DNA of 64,000 nucleotides, taken from positions 682,001-746,000 of the forward strand of contig NZ_SWBQ01000001.1 of the NCBI RefSeq assembly GCF_005116445.1. Reading direction: 5' to 3'. The number at the start of each line of letters is the position of its first letter. Position 1 is the stretch's first letter. The position numbers and the translations under genes were made by a program. This DNA is from Pedobacter frigoris. GTDB lineage: Bacteria > Bacteroidota > Bacteroidia > Sphingobacteriales > Sphingobacteriaceae. Under the pieces are notes generated by a model, which made no database searches, was not told where the DNA came from, and worked only from the letters and a program-made list of their open reading frames with translations. This document shows positions 1 to 7,904 of this stretch, one piece after another.

Positions 1-68
1 AAAATTATACGCCTTATTTATCAGAATCGGTCGAATCCGCCCGTTTTTTACGTTCAATACAACTTTAA

Positions 69-338
69 TGAAAAAACAACTGCTCGCTACTCTAGCGCTG
101 GGGGCTGGTATCCTTTGCTTCAGCGGAATCTGCATTTTCGCAAACCATTAAACCGGGTAACATTACCGAGGGACTCGCAAATTACAAGGGCGCTTCTTCT
201 GTTGATTACAAAACGGGGATAATGAATTACAATATTCCTTTGCTGTCACTGGAGCAAGATGGATATAGCATTCCTGTTTCATTGAATTATACAGCAAGCG
301 GGATAAAGGTAAACAACAGAGGCGGTGATATAGCCTGA
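69..338 (+). pseudogene. Frameshifted N-terminal remnant of an Rhs/YD-repeat protein
   Basis: An ATG at 69 opens a signal-peptide-like stretch (MKKQLLATLALGAGILCFS) that ends early at a TAA near 150. In another frame, from about 122, the sequence continues as AESAFSQTIKPGNITEG and on to SLNYTASGIKVNN, stopping at TGA 336-338. The second part resembles the start of Bacteroidota secreted Rhs proteins, where an SQ cleavage site is followed by a region describing beta-strand repeats. Joining the two frames needs a single shift near 118-125. No YD repeats follow, so only the first ~85 residues survive. It sits immediately before a displaced Rhs C-terminal tip at 346, which suggests internal deletion or recombination. 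The assignment to Rhs is by remembered family resemblance. Confidence 0.6.
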
Positions 339-345
339 CATAGTT

Positions 346-972
346 ATGAAACGAGAAAATTTTACCCAAGGAATGAGCCATTCAGATGCTTTATCTAGGG
401 ATCTAGGAGTAGTAAATGGCCTAAATAGCTTAGAAGCAGCCTACAGGTGGTTTAATTTCTCAAATTACATTCCACATAGGCCAGATTATGATGGGTTTGT
501 AACGATCCAGGAAGGAGTTGATTGGGCAAAATCTCACCCGGGTGCATTACAGAATCCCACACCTCAAAGTACGCTTTACTTAGACGCTTCAAAGCTTGAC
601 TTTGGAAACATTACTACCGCAGATTTAATAAATGGCGTAGGGAAATCATCTCCTGTAAACTTAAACAATGCCGGAAATTTTTTTGCCTCAGCAGGTAATG
701 CCGCGTTGGCATCTACTGTGTATGCTTTAGGTCGTGTTGATTTAACACTAATAAATAATAAAGGCAGTGTTAGAGTTGTTAATAATGCAGCGACAGATTA
801 TGACTGGAATACGGGTGGAGGAATAGTGAGATCTAACCTTATTGGTTTTGAAAGATGGAGGGCTAGTTTGAATGATGAACATGGGTTCAGAACATTCTAT
901 TTTGGTATAGGAACTGTTAAGCCCTCTCCGAAACCATTTGTTGCACAGTACCCGAGAGGAAATAAGTTTTAA
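346..972 (+). CDS. Displaced Rhs-type C-terminal tip, putative toxin domain
   Basis: A 208-residue ORF with no signal peptide and no Rhs core of its own. The middle has SLEAAYRWFNFSNY and TLYLDASKLDFGN, and the end has STVYALGRVDLTLI and NAATDYDWNTGGG. I recall this combination from the extreme C-terminus of Bacteroidota Rhs proteins, where the tip is the variable, toxin-like module. No enzyme motif is recognised, so the activity is unknown. It starts eight bases after the truncated N-terminal remnant, in another frame, and is followed after 15 bases by a lipoprotein gene, the usual place of an immunity gene. It may be a silent cassette kept for recombination into a full-length rhs gene, or a fragment no longer expressed. 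Confidence 0.5.
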   Translation: MKRENFTQGMSHSDALSRDLGVVNGLNSLEAAYRWFNFSNYIPHRPDYDGFVTIQEGVDWAKSHPGALQNPTPQSTLYLDASKLDFGNITTADLINGVGKSSPVNLNNAGNFFASAGNAALASTVYALGRVDLTLINNKGSVRVVNNAATDYDWNTGGGIVRSNLIGFERWRASLNDEHGFRTFYFGIGTVKPSPKPFVAQYPRGNKF

Positions 973-987
973 AAAATAAGTAAGACA

Positions 988-1461
988 ATGGATTTAAGTA
1001 GAACGAAACGCTTGCGGAAAATTATTGGTTTTAATGTTCTTATACTATTCTTCGTTTCTTCATGTAGCCAATTGGACAATCAATCATTAGGTGAAAACCT
1101 TTCTATATGGGAAGGGGATAAGAAAGAAGATAGGGCAATTGTTTATTGTGAAGGAAATTGCAGGGGAGGGATTTATGTTATTCCAAGTTATGATAGACAT
1201 TATGACAGTAGCGGCAGGTATGCCGAATATTTAATAGATGCTAAATCTAATGCGGATTGGGTGATAGCAAAGACGTTTATGATAAAACATGACAGAAGAA
1301 ATTATTGGATTATAAACAAGGAATTCAATATTAATAATTTAGACTGCGAAAAAGCTAATTGCGACAGTATAATACAATCAAAAATTATTGGCCCTTTAGA
1401 TTACCAAACACTTAAGGAAAAAAATAAAGCACTCAATATAAATCTAACTTTAGAGCATTAA
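988..1461 (+). CDS. Small lipoprotein, candidate immunity protein of the tip at 346
   Basis: A 157-residue protein with a positively charged start (TKRLRK), a hydrophobic stretch and a lipobox ending FFVSSC (Cys about residue 26), so it should be lipidated and anchored in the cell envelope. The mature part is polar with four further cysteines (CEGNC, DCEKANC), perhaps forming disulfides in the periplasm. It lies 15 bases after the Rhs-type tip, the standard toxin-immunity order. No Pfam family is recognised. The immunity role is inferred purely from position and size. Confidence 0.5.
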   Translation: MDLSRTKRLRKIIGFNVLILFFVSSCSQLDNQSLGENLSIWEGDKKEDRAIVYCEGNCRGGIYVIPSYDRHYDSSGRYAEYLIDAKSNADWVIAKTFMIKHDRRNYWIINKEFNINNLDCEKANCDSIIQSKIIGPLDYQTLKEKNKALNINLTLEH

Positions 1462-1482
1462 GTAACTTAAAGCGGCTTGATT

Positions 1483-1504
1483 ATGGTGCAAGGTTCTATG
1501 ATCC
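1483..1504 (+). repeat. 22-base exact repeat shared by Rhs core ends
   Basis: The 22 bases at 1483-1504 are identical to those at 10403-10424 and nearly identical to the stretch starting at about 3375. All encode the GARFYDP end of the Rhs core. Such repeats are natural substrates for homologous exchange of downstream toxin tips. Confidence 0.75.
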
Positions 1505-1505
1505 G

Positions 1506-2291
1506 GTGATTGGCAGGTGGAATGTGGTAGATATGCTAGCTGAATTAGCACCAAACTTAACACCTTTTAGATATTGTTTCAATAGTCCAATTAATTATAT
1601 TGATCCTTTGGGGTTGTGGGAGAAAAATGCTCAGGGCTATACCACAGATAAGAAGGAAGATATAGCACGATTTCTTGATATGATTCAAATAGAAAATTAT
1701 TCTCTAAAAAATACTCCTAGTATGTCTCAAATGTCGAAGTTTATTGATGGAGAGATGAAAGGTAGATTGGGAACTTTGAGTGACGGCAGTAAATTGGCAA
1801 AAGGCTTTAATATAACTCAGAAAAGAGATTTTTATGGTGGAAAGCATTGGATGATCGATAAAAAATCCTATGATAATTTCTGGCATAGTGTTCAAGGAGA
1901 TTTGACTCCAGATGCATTGGATCCACGTACTTTAAGAAAGAATTTACTCGGCACAACTTATGCGGGTGGTGATAACCCCACGAAATATAATGGAGAAGAA
2001 GACTATTCATATAACCCTCCGAATCCTGTTGAGCAAATAGCTATTCATCATGATCTCGCTTATAATAAATTAGGCATAAGCGGTTTCAACGGGCTTTTTA
2101 ATGATAAGAGAGCAATAAAAGCCGATTATACATTTGTCGCTCAAAATTACGCTGTAGCATTAGACCCAAATCAGAGTCTGCTTACAAGAATAAGGGGCTA
2201 TTTATTAGGGCAGGGCCTGGGTCTTATTGCGTTACCTAAAACAATTGAAAGCGTATTGCCTACTATGGTAAACGCCCCTTCTAAAAGATAA
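1506..2291 (+). CDS. Orphan Rhs core fragment fused to a PLA2-like C-terminal domain
   Basis: The frame is open upstream of the GTG at 1506; from about 1473 it reads [17 protein letters not shown], the conserved end of the Rhs core, then NYIDPLGLW, the boundary where toxin tips start. The true start is therefore unclear. The tip (about residues 37-261) contains YAGGDNP (152-158) and HHDLAY (181-186) followed by KAD (205-207). This is the pattern of the parvovirus VP1/bacterial phospholipase A2-like family: a glycine-rich Ca-binding loop, a catalytic His-Asp pair and a second Asp. The predicted activity is membrane phospholipid hydrolysis. The gene is followed after 6 bases by a lipoprotein gene. 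The N-terminal two thirds of a normal Rhs shell is missing, so this is probably a displaced cassette. Confidence 0.6.
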   Translation: MIGRWNVVDMLAELAPNLTPFRYCFNSPINYIDPLGLWEKNAQGYTTDKKEDIARFLDMIQIENYSLKNTPSMSQMSKFIDGEMKGRLGTLSDGSKLAKGFNITQKRDFYGGKHWMIDKKSYDNFWHSVQGDLTPDALDPRTLRKNLLGTTYAGGDNPTKYNGEEDYSYNPPNPVEQIAIHHDLAYNKLGISGFNGLFNDKRAIKADYTFVAQNYAVALDPNQSLLTRIRGYLLGQGLGLIALPKTIESVLPTMVNAPSKR

Positions 2292-2297
2292 AATGAA

Positions 2298-2780
2298 ATG
2301 AAAGTTATAATTATAGTAGTTTTTAGTTTGTTGTTTTATTCCTGTACTGGTAACATAAGTGCAGGAACTTTGAGTGGCTGGGATATTGTGGTTTTTAAAA
2401 CTTCAACGCAAAAGCTGGAGCTTGGAATAGATAGTCTTTACAAAGCTAATTCTAATTATATTATTCCTGAAAAATGGGAATCTGAAGCTGAAAAGTGGAT
2501 AAAGAATTACTCATATTTGAAGACTGTTGTTATTTATTTTGATGATTCTCCTGAGGAAATGTATTATGTGACATTTATAGATGCTGGAACAGGTGATAAT
2601 CCAAATTACTCCAGGCTAGCAATTCGTGGTGTTAAGCAAGGTAATGATTATTGGAAGCAATTTGAGGAATTTAATGCTAGTGAGCAAGAAAGAATAGAAA
2701 AGAGATTTGAGAAAGAGATTGTCAAGAAGCTAGAGCAGATTACAAAAACAAACTCTTATATAGAAAAAACATATCATTAA
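2298..2780 (+). CDS. Small lipoprotein, candidate immunity protein for the PLA2-like tip
   Basis: A 160-residue protein beginning with a hydrophobic segment and lipobox (SLLFYSC, Cys at residue 16), so it is likely exported and lipidated. The rest is soluble, with an acidic middle (FDDSPEEMYYVTFIDAG) and a charged helical C-terminus rich in Glu and Lys. It starts 6 bases after the PLA2-like Rhs tip. Position, size and export argue for an immunity protein that meets the toxin outside the cytoplasm. I recognise no family. Confidence 0.5.
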   Translation: MKVIIIVVFSLLFYSCTGNISAGTLSGWDIVVFKTSTQKLELGIDSLYKANSNYIIPEKWESEAEKWIKNYSYLKTVVIYFDDSPEEMYYVTFIDAGTGDNPNYSRLAIRGVKQGNDYWKQFEEFNASEQERIEKRFEKEIVKKLEQITKTNSYIEKTYH

Positions 2781-3342
2781 TCTCTTGGTTTTCGGAAAAT
2801 GAAATAGAAACAATTTAGGCTCATTTGATAAATTGAATGTCGTACCTTATAAAAGGTTCAGCACATCGCTTTGAAGAGCTTTAAAACAAGTTGATAATCC
2901 TGTTCAACCAAAATGAGATCAACAGTTCGTTCAATCCAGATAATATGGAATTGGTTGATGCTCCAGATTTGAATTTCCAATCCTAATGACTAATTTGATT
3001 ATTAATGTTATTTTCCGTCCTACCAATGGGATGAATTATTATATAAATGTATGGACAATAGGAATAATAGAAAGCATGCTTGCCCGTTTTTTGATTATTT
3101 TACATCAAGTAACGAAGCAAACAATACTTTTTCAACTACGCCCCGTATGTTACTGGGAAGGTGATGGTGTCCAATTTAGAAATCCTGCATATGAAGGAAG
3201 GGCAAATCGTGTTAGCCTAAATCAGGCAAAAGAAAATTTTAAACGCATTGGGGCAATAAAAGAAAGGTTTAGAGTATGTTCGTCCGCCATTGGAAGAAGA
3301 ATTATAAATAACGAGGCTGCCCAATGAGTCATAGTGTCGAAC
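2781..3342 (+). other. Degenerate stretch with shattered coding fragments
   Basis: There is no convincing intact gene. Short pieces of protein-like sequence appear in different frames, for example INSSFNPDNMELVDAPDLNF near 2910-2980 and TSSNEANNTFSTTPRMLLG near 3105-3155, each ended by stops. A 113-residue open frame (2986-3327) mixes these and is not believable as one protein. The stretch is best read as decayed cassette material between the PLA2-like cassette and the third core remnant. Confidence 0.45.
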
Positions 3343-3453
3343 AATAACAACAAAGGGCTGGGACAGCTCAATTAAGGGGCAAGGTTTTATGATCCTGTGA
3401 TTGGGAGGTGGAATGTATTGGACCCGTTGGCGGAGAAATCTGTATCTAATACC
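3343..3453 (+). pseudogene. Third Rhs core remnant
   Basis: In one frame the sequence reads KGLGQLN, a stop codon, then [20 protein letters not shown] before a stop at about 3453. This is the conserved Rhs core end; the stop falls exactly where other copies have the codons of DYGARFYDP. The nucleotide sequence 3376-3416 is almost identical to 1485-1525. No toxin tip follows; the pseudopilin gene starts within 90 bases. Confidence 0.7.
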
Positions 3454-3539
3454 TAGTTTGCGATTTATTTTCAACCTTTTCTTGTCTTGCCCATTCAAAA
3501 CATCTAATTTAGTTGCGCAAGTCAAAATACATTTGAAAT

Positions 3540-3959
3540 ATGAAATTTACGCTCCTGAATAAGAAAGTTAAAGCATACACGCTTACTGAAATACTTGTAG
3601 TACTAGTGATCATTGGGATCCTGGTACTGCTTGCTTTGCCAAACCTGCTCCCTCTAATCACGAAAGCCAAAAGTACAGAGGCAAAAGTACAACTGGAACA
3701 TTTGTCAACCCTTCAAAAGACCTATTTCTTTGAGAAATCTAAATACAGTTCAGATCTGAATGAGATAGGATATATCCAGGAAAAACTAACTACCGACGGC
3801 AAAGACGGAAGGGCCAATTACAAAATCGAAATCGTAAAGGCTACCAATAACGCTTTCCTTGGACGTGCCACTGCGGTAACGGATTTTGATGGTGACGGTA
3901 CTTTCAATGTGTGGGAGATAGATCAGGATAAAAATCTGAAAGAAGTCGTAGCTGATTAA
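3540..3959 (+). CDS. Type II secretion major pseudopilin (GspG-like)
   Basis: This 139-residue protein is a type IV pilin-fold subunit that should polymerise into a periplasmic pseudopilus pushing substrates through the secretin. The class III signal is clear: a short basic leader, then A12|Y13-T-L-T-E, which keeps the Glu at position +5 of the mature protein, followed by the hydrophobic helix ILVVLVIIGILVLLALP. The residue before cleavage is Ala, not the usual Gly, though peptidases can tolerate this. The C-terminal part (GDGTFNVWEID) resembles the acidic Ca-binding end of GspG-type pseudopilins. Its stop overlaps the start of the peptidase gene by one base (TAATG). Confidence 0.85.
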   Translation: MKFTLLNKKVKAYTLTEILVVLVIIGILVLLALPNLLPLITKAKSTEAKVQLEHLSTLQKTYFFEKSKYSSDLNEIGYIQEKLTTDGKDGRANYKIEIVKATNNAFLGRATAVTDFDGDGTFNVWEIDQDKNLKEVVAD

Positions 3960-4477
3960 TGATCTGGTTACAGATAACCATATTGTTTAGTCTTGTTTTT
4001 ATTTTTTACCAGGACATGAAATATCGTGCTGTGTACTGGATATGTTTCCCGGTTCTGGCGGCCTTGCTCTTCATCGTTAAATACAATCGGACAGGAATTG
4101 AGCAGACGCTGACTGATGCCGGTTTTTCCCTGTCATTTCTACTGGTACAGCTATTTATCCTTTGGGGCTATTTTTCAATTAAGCATAAAAGGGCGATCAA
4201 CATCACCAAAGATTACCTTGGCTGGGGAGATGTATTGTTTCTGATTACTATAGTATGCTATCTATCTCCTGTAAATTATGTTTTATTTTATGTTGGGAGT
4301 TTGATATTGGTATTATTTTACGTGATAACGGCAAACCTCTTAAGTACAAAGGTGAGTCAGCAAATTCCCTTGGCAGGCCTGCAGGCTGCATTGTTAGCGG
4401 TATTAATGGCCATTGAAATTTACAGTCCTACAACAAAGTTATATGATGACAGCTGGATTTATTATTTAGTTGGTTAA
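3959..4477 (+). CDS. Short prepilin peptidase (A24 aspartic protease)
   Basis: A 172-residue protein with about five or six membrane helices. Two aspartates define the family: D19 in FYQDMKYR and D91 in LGWGD, a variant of the GxGD motif with Trp in the variable place. It lacks the N-terminal cysteine-rich methyltransferase domain of long PilD proteins and so resembles TadV/CpaA-sized enzymes. The likely substrate is the adjacent pseudopilin at 3540. The start overlaps the pseudopilin stop; the ATPase gene follows after 35 bases. Confidence 0.8.
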   Translation: MIWLQITILFSLVFIFYQDMKYRAVYWICFPVLAALLFIVKYNRTGIEQTLTDAGFSLSFLLVQLFILWGYFSIKHKRAINITKDYLGWGDVLFLITIVCYLSPVNYVLFYVGSLILVLFYVITANLLSTKVSQQIPLAGLQAALLAVLMAIEIYSPTTKLYDDSWIYYLVG

Positions 4478-4512
4478 TGTGTAATATCTTACATAAATTA
4501 GTACCCTACTAA

Positions 4513-5943
4513 ATGAACGTGTCTCCATTAGAATTTGACCCCATATTTATACATGCACTGAGCAAAGAACAGGCATGGCATTACAGAGTACTTCCAAAGG
4601 AAAGTAGTGCTGTAGGTCTTGTATTGTTGTGCGATGAGCATGCTGATACCGAACAGCTTACCGACGAACTGGAAATTGTATTGGGGAAAAGCATCACTTT
4701 AGAAAAGCGGCCATTGGCTACCATCAGCATGTTGCTGAACAAGCACTACCTGAAAGAGAACGGTCAGCACCAGTTCCAAAAAATGGCTTCGGCTATTGAG
4801 GGTGAAGGGTTTCTGAATGACCTGATCCGGGAAGCCAGAAGTTTGAAAAGCAGTGATATCCACATTGAAATCTATGAAGAGAAATGCCGCGTGCGGATCC
4901 GTATAGATGGTATGATGGTGGAACGTTATGTGCTCAAAAGGACAGAATATCCGGCATTGATCAATAAAATCAAGATCATGGCCAATTTGGATATCGCTGA
5001 AAAGCGCCTGCCACAGGATGGAAGGATCAATTTTAAAAGTGGTGAAGAGTCTTTCGATATACGTGTTTCTGTTTTGCCTACCTTACATGGCGAAAAGGTG
5101 GTTTTGCGTTTGCTGAATAACAATGCTGCTAATATAGACCTCAATCATGTCGGGTTTTCTGAATTTGATCTGGCCAATTACCTGCAGGGAGTGAAAAGAC
5201 CGAATGGAATTATCCTGATTAGTGGTCCGACCGGTTCCGGAAAGACGACGACATTATATGCAACTTTAAAGTACCTGAATAAGGAAACACGTAATATTCT
5301 AACGATAGAGGATCCTATTGAATATACGCTTGCCGGGATCAACCAGGTACAGTTGAAAGAAAGTATCGGGCTGACATTTGCTTCTGCACTGCGTACTTTT
5401 CTGAGACAGGATCCGGATGTGATCATGGTAGGAGAGATCCGTGACCCTGAAACTGCAAATATGGCTATAAGGGCTGCACTGACTGGTCACCTGGTATTGT
5501 CGACCGTGCATACCAACTCTGCCTGGGGCACCGTATCACGTTTAATGGATATGGGCATCCCTTCGTTTTTAGTTGCCAATACCCTGAATACCTCTGTCGC
5601 GCAACGCTTGATCAGGTTGTTGTGTAAAAACTGTAAAGAAGAAGCAGAATTTGATTCTTCTGCTTATCCTAAGCAATTCAAACCTTTTGCTCCCGTAGCG
5701 AAGCACTATGTGGCTAAAGGATGTGAAAATTGTTATTATACCGGTTATAGCGGCCGTAAGGCTGTTTATGAGGTAATTCCGCTGGATCAGGAATTAACTT
5801 TTGAAATAAAGCAAGGCAATATGTATATTAACCCACTTTTGGAAGCCAGAGGGATAAAAAGTTTAGCTGAAAATGCTTTCGCTTTGTTTGCCTCGGGTGA
5901 TACCAGTATTGAAGAAATCTACCCATTATTATTCACAAATTAA
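4513..5943 (+). CDS. gspE: Type II secretion ATPase GspE/PilB family
   Basis: A 476-residue cytoplasmic hexameric ATPase that powers pseudopilus assembly. Visible elements in order: a short N-terminal domain, LKSSDIHIE (about 111-119), the Walker A loop GPTGSGKTTT (about 238-247), the Asp box TIEDPIEY (about 274-281), Walker B-like VIMVGEIRD (about 313-321), the His box TGHLVLSTVHTN, and a two-pair zinc knuckle CKNC / CENC (about 381-407). The zinc knuckle is typical of GspE/PilB and absent from PilT. The N-terminal region is shorter than in proteobacterial GspE (about 500 residues). Its stop overlaps the start of the secretin gene by one base. Confidence 0.93.
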   Translation: MNVSPLEFDPIFIHALSKEQAWHYRVLPKESSAVGLVLLCDEHADTEQLTDELEIVLGKSITLEKRPLATISMLLNKHYLKENGQHQFQKMASAIEGEGFLNDLIREARSLKSSDIHIEIYEEKCRVRIRIDGMMVERYVLKRTEYPALINKIKIMANLDIAEKRLPQDGRINFKSGEESFDIRVSVLPTLHGEKVVLRLLNNNAANIDLNHVGFSEFDLANYLQGVKRPNGIILISGPTGSGKTTTLYATLKYLNKETRNILTIEDPIEYTLAGINQVQLKESIGLTFASALRTFLRQDPDVIMVGEIRDPETANMAIRAALTGHLVLSTVHTNSAWGTVSRLMDMGIPSFLVANTLNTSVAQRLIRLLCKNCKEEAEFDSSAYPKQFKPFAPVAKHYVAKGCENCYYTGYSGRKAVYEVIPLDQELTFEIKQGNMYINPLLEARGIKSLAENAFALFASGDTSIEEIYPLLFTN

Positions 5944-7901
5944 TGAACGCTCAAATCCATAAGAAAACCTTTTTATCGGTACTTTTTTGTTTATTCCTGT
6001 TGATATTTCAACTGGAAATGGCCAATGCGCAGGTACAACCTTCGTCTGAAAGGGTAAGGCTGGTAGAAGACCGGCTAAGAAATCTGGCAGTCAATGTCCC
6101 GGGACTGAATCAAAAGGTACAAATGAATGTCTCAAATGTATCGGTACAGGAGTTTTTGCGTGCCCTGGCACAGTCGAATAACCTGAACATCAATATTGAT
6201 CCGAGTCTTAATTTTAAGGTATTCAATAACTTCACCAATGAAACGGCACTGAATGTCCTGTTGTTCCTGACCAAAGAATATGGTTTGGATATCAATTTCA
6301 TCGGCACGATCATGTCTGTTACGAAAGTGCAGGAGCCAAAGCCGGTAATTCCAATTCATCAGGTCAACGTAAAGTATAATTCTGCAAACAATACACTGAG
6401 TGTGGAGCTAAACAACGATACCTTATCTCAGGTGGCTAAAAAGATTACCATGCTCTCTGGTAAAAATGTTGTGGTACCCAACGCATTATTAGGTAAGAAG
6501 GTAACTGCTTTCCTGTCTGATGCCCCTTTTGAAAGTGCATTGGAAAAGCTGGCTTATGCGAATGACCTGAAAGTGGTGAAAACCAATGATAATGTGTACG
6601 TATTTGAAGGACTTGCTGAAGGTGAGGAGTTGTACATCAACAGCGATAAAACAACTGCCATCAGAAGGAATCCTAAACCACTGAATACAGCTGGAGGGGG
6701 ATCTTCGGGTAATTTCAGGTTGTCGAACAGAATAATGCAAGGCAAGAAATTGCTTAGTGTAGATGCAGTGAATGTGCCTATTTTAGAACTGGTTAAAAAT
6801 GCCGCACAGGAAATCAATACCAGTTATTTCTTGTATTCTGATATCAAGGGAACGATCTCGTCCAGGGTAAATGACATTACTTTTGATAACCTGCTGAGCT
6901 CTATTTTTCAGGGAACTGAATATACTTATCGCGTAGAGAATGGGATTTATTTGATTGGCGACCGTAAAATAGAGGGCTTACGTTCTCATAAGTTATTACA
7001 ATTGCAGAACCGCTCTATAGATACCATTCAGAACATGATCCCCGCAGAATGGAAAAAAGGGGTAGAGATTAAGGAGTTCAGAGAACAAAATACAATTTTA
7101 TTGTCGGGTTCTTCACCACAGATTGCTGAGATAGAAAGTTATGTAAAACAACTGGACAAGCTGGTGCCGATGGTGCTGATTGAGGTGACTTTAATTGACA
7201 TAAGAAAAGGTAAAAACGTTAAAACGGGCATTTCTGCCGGAGTTTCCGATAGTGTTAAGAGGGGTGGGACTATTTTTCCAGGTATAGATTATACTTTTGG
7301 GGCTAATTCTATCAATGATTTTCTAAGTAAACTGGGTAAGAATAATTCCATTAACCTCGGACGGGTAACACCTAATTTTTATGTGAGTTTAAGTGCATTG
7401 GAAAGTAACAGTAATGTAGACATCCGTTCAGTACCTAAGCTCTCTACATTAAATGGGCATGTTGCTAACCTGAGTATAGGAAGTAAAAGATATTATAGTA
7501 CCAAAACTCAGAATGTGACGGGGTCTTTGACTTCATCAACCATTGTAACGGAGCAATTTACCCCTGTTGATGCAAACCTGGAGATCAAGATCAAGCCCCA
7601 GGTGTCTGGAGATAATCAGGTGACCTTAAATATTAAAGTGGATATCTCTGACTTCATTGGAGATCCTCCGCCTAACGCACCACCGCCTACATCTACAAGT
7701 AAGTTTGAATCGATTGTGAGGGCAAGGAATGAGGATATGATTGTCTTAGGGGGATTGGAAAGAACAGAATCAGTAGAAAGTGGTTCTGGTGTGCCTTTCT
7801 TGTCAAGAGTTCCTATCCTGAAATGGTTATTCAGCAGCCGTAGCAAGTCCAACAATAAAGTGGTGACGGTAGTATTCATTAAACCGACCATCATTTACTA
7901 A
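5943..7901 (+). CDS. gspD: Secretin GspD/PilQ-like outer-membrane channel
   Basis: A 652-residue protein with a signal peptide ending near residue 30 (MANAQ). Residues about 60-115 look like an STN/N0 domain, followed by further small periplasmic repeats; the C-terminal ~230 residues form the secretin beta-barrel domain. The family signature near the end is present as VPFLSRVPILKWLF, preceded by DMIVLGGLERTE. The protein should form the outer-membrane gate for the pseudopilus system. A proline-rich insert (DPPPNAPPPTS) falls inside the secretin domain, and the last residues VVFIKPTII are typical of the family end. Part of the tight operon 3540-9668. Confidence 0.9.
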   Translation: MNAQIHKKTFLSVLFCLFLLIFQLEMANAQVQPSSERVRLVEDRLRNLAVNVPGLNQKVQMNVSNVSVQEFLRALAQSNNLNINIDPSLNFKVFNNFTNETALNVLLFLTKEYGLDINFIGTIMSVTKVQEPKPVIPIHQVNVKYNSANNTLSVELNNDTLSQVAKKITMLSGKNVVVPNALLGKKVTAFLSDAPFESALEKLAYANDLKVVKTNDNVYVFEGLAEGEELYINSDKTTAIRRNPKPLNTAGGGSSGNFRLSNRIMQGKKLLSVDAVNVPILELVKNAAQEINTSYFLYSDIKGTISSRVNDITFDNLLSSIFQGTEYTYRVENGIYLIGDRKIEGLRSHKLLQLQNRSIDTIQNMIPAEWKKGVEIKEFREQNTILLSGSSPQIAEIESYVKQLDKLVPMVLIEVTLIDIRKGKNVKTGISAGVSDSVKRGGTIFPGIDYTFGANSINDFLSKLGKNNSINLGRVTPNFYVSLSALESNSNVDIRSVPKLSTLNGHVANLSIGSKRYYSTKTQNVTGSLTSSTIVTEQFTPVDANLEIKIKPQVSGDNQVTLNIKVDISDFIGDPPPNAPPPTSTSKFESIVRARNEDMIVLGGLERTESVESGSGVPFLSRVPILKWLFSSRSKSNNKVVTVVFIKPTIIY

Positions 7902-7904
7902 GCT

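Noticed and set aside
2986..3327. 113-residue ORF in the degenerate Rhs area
   Set aside because: Neighbouring frames hold more protein-like scraps broken by stops, so this open frame is probably chance.
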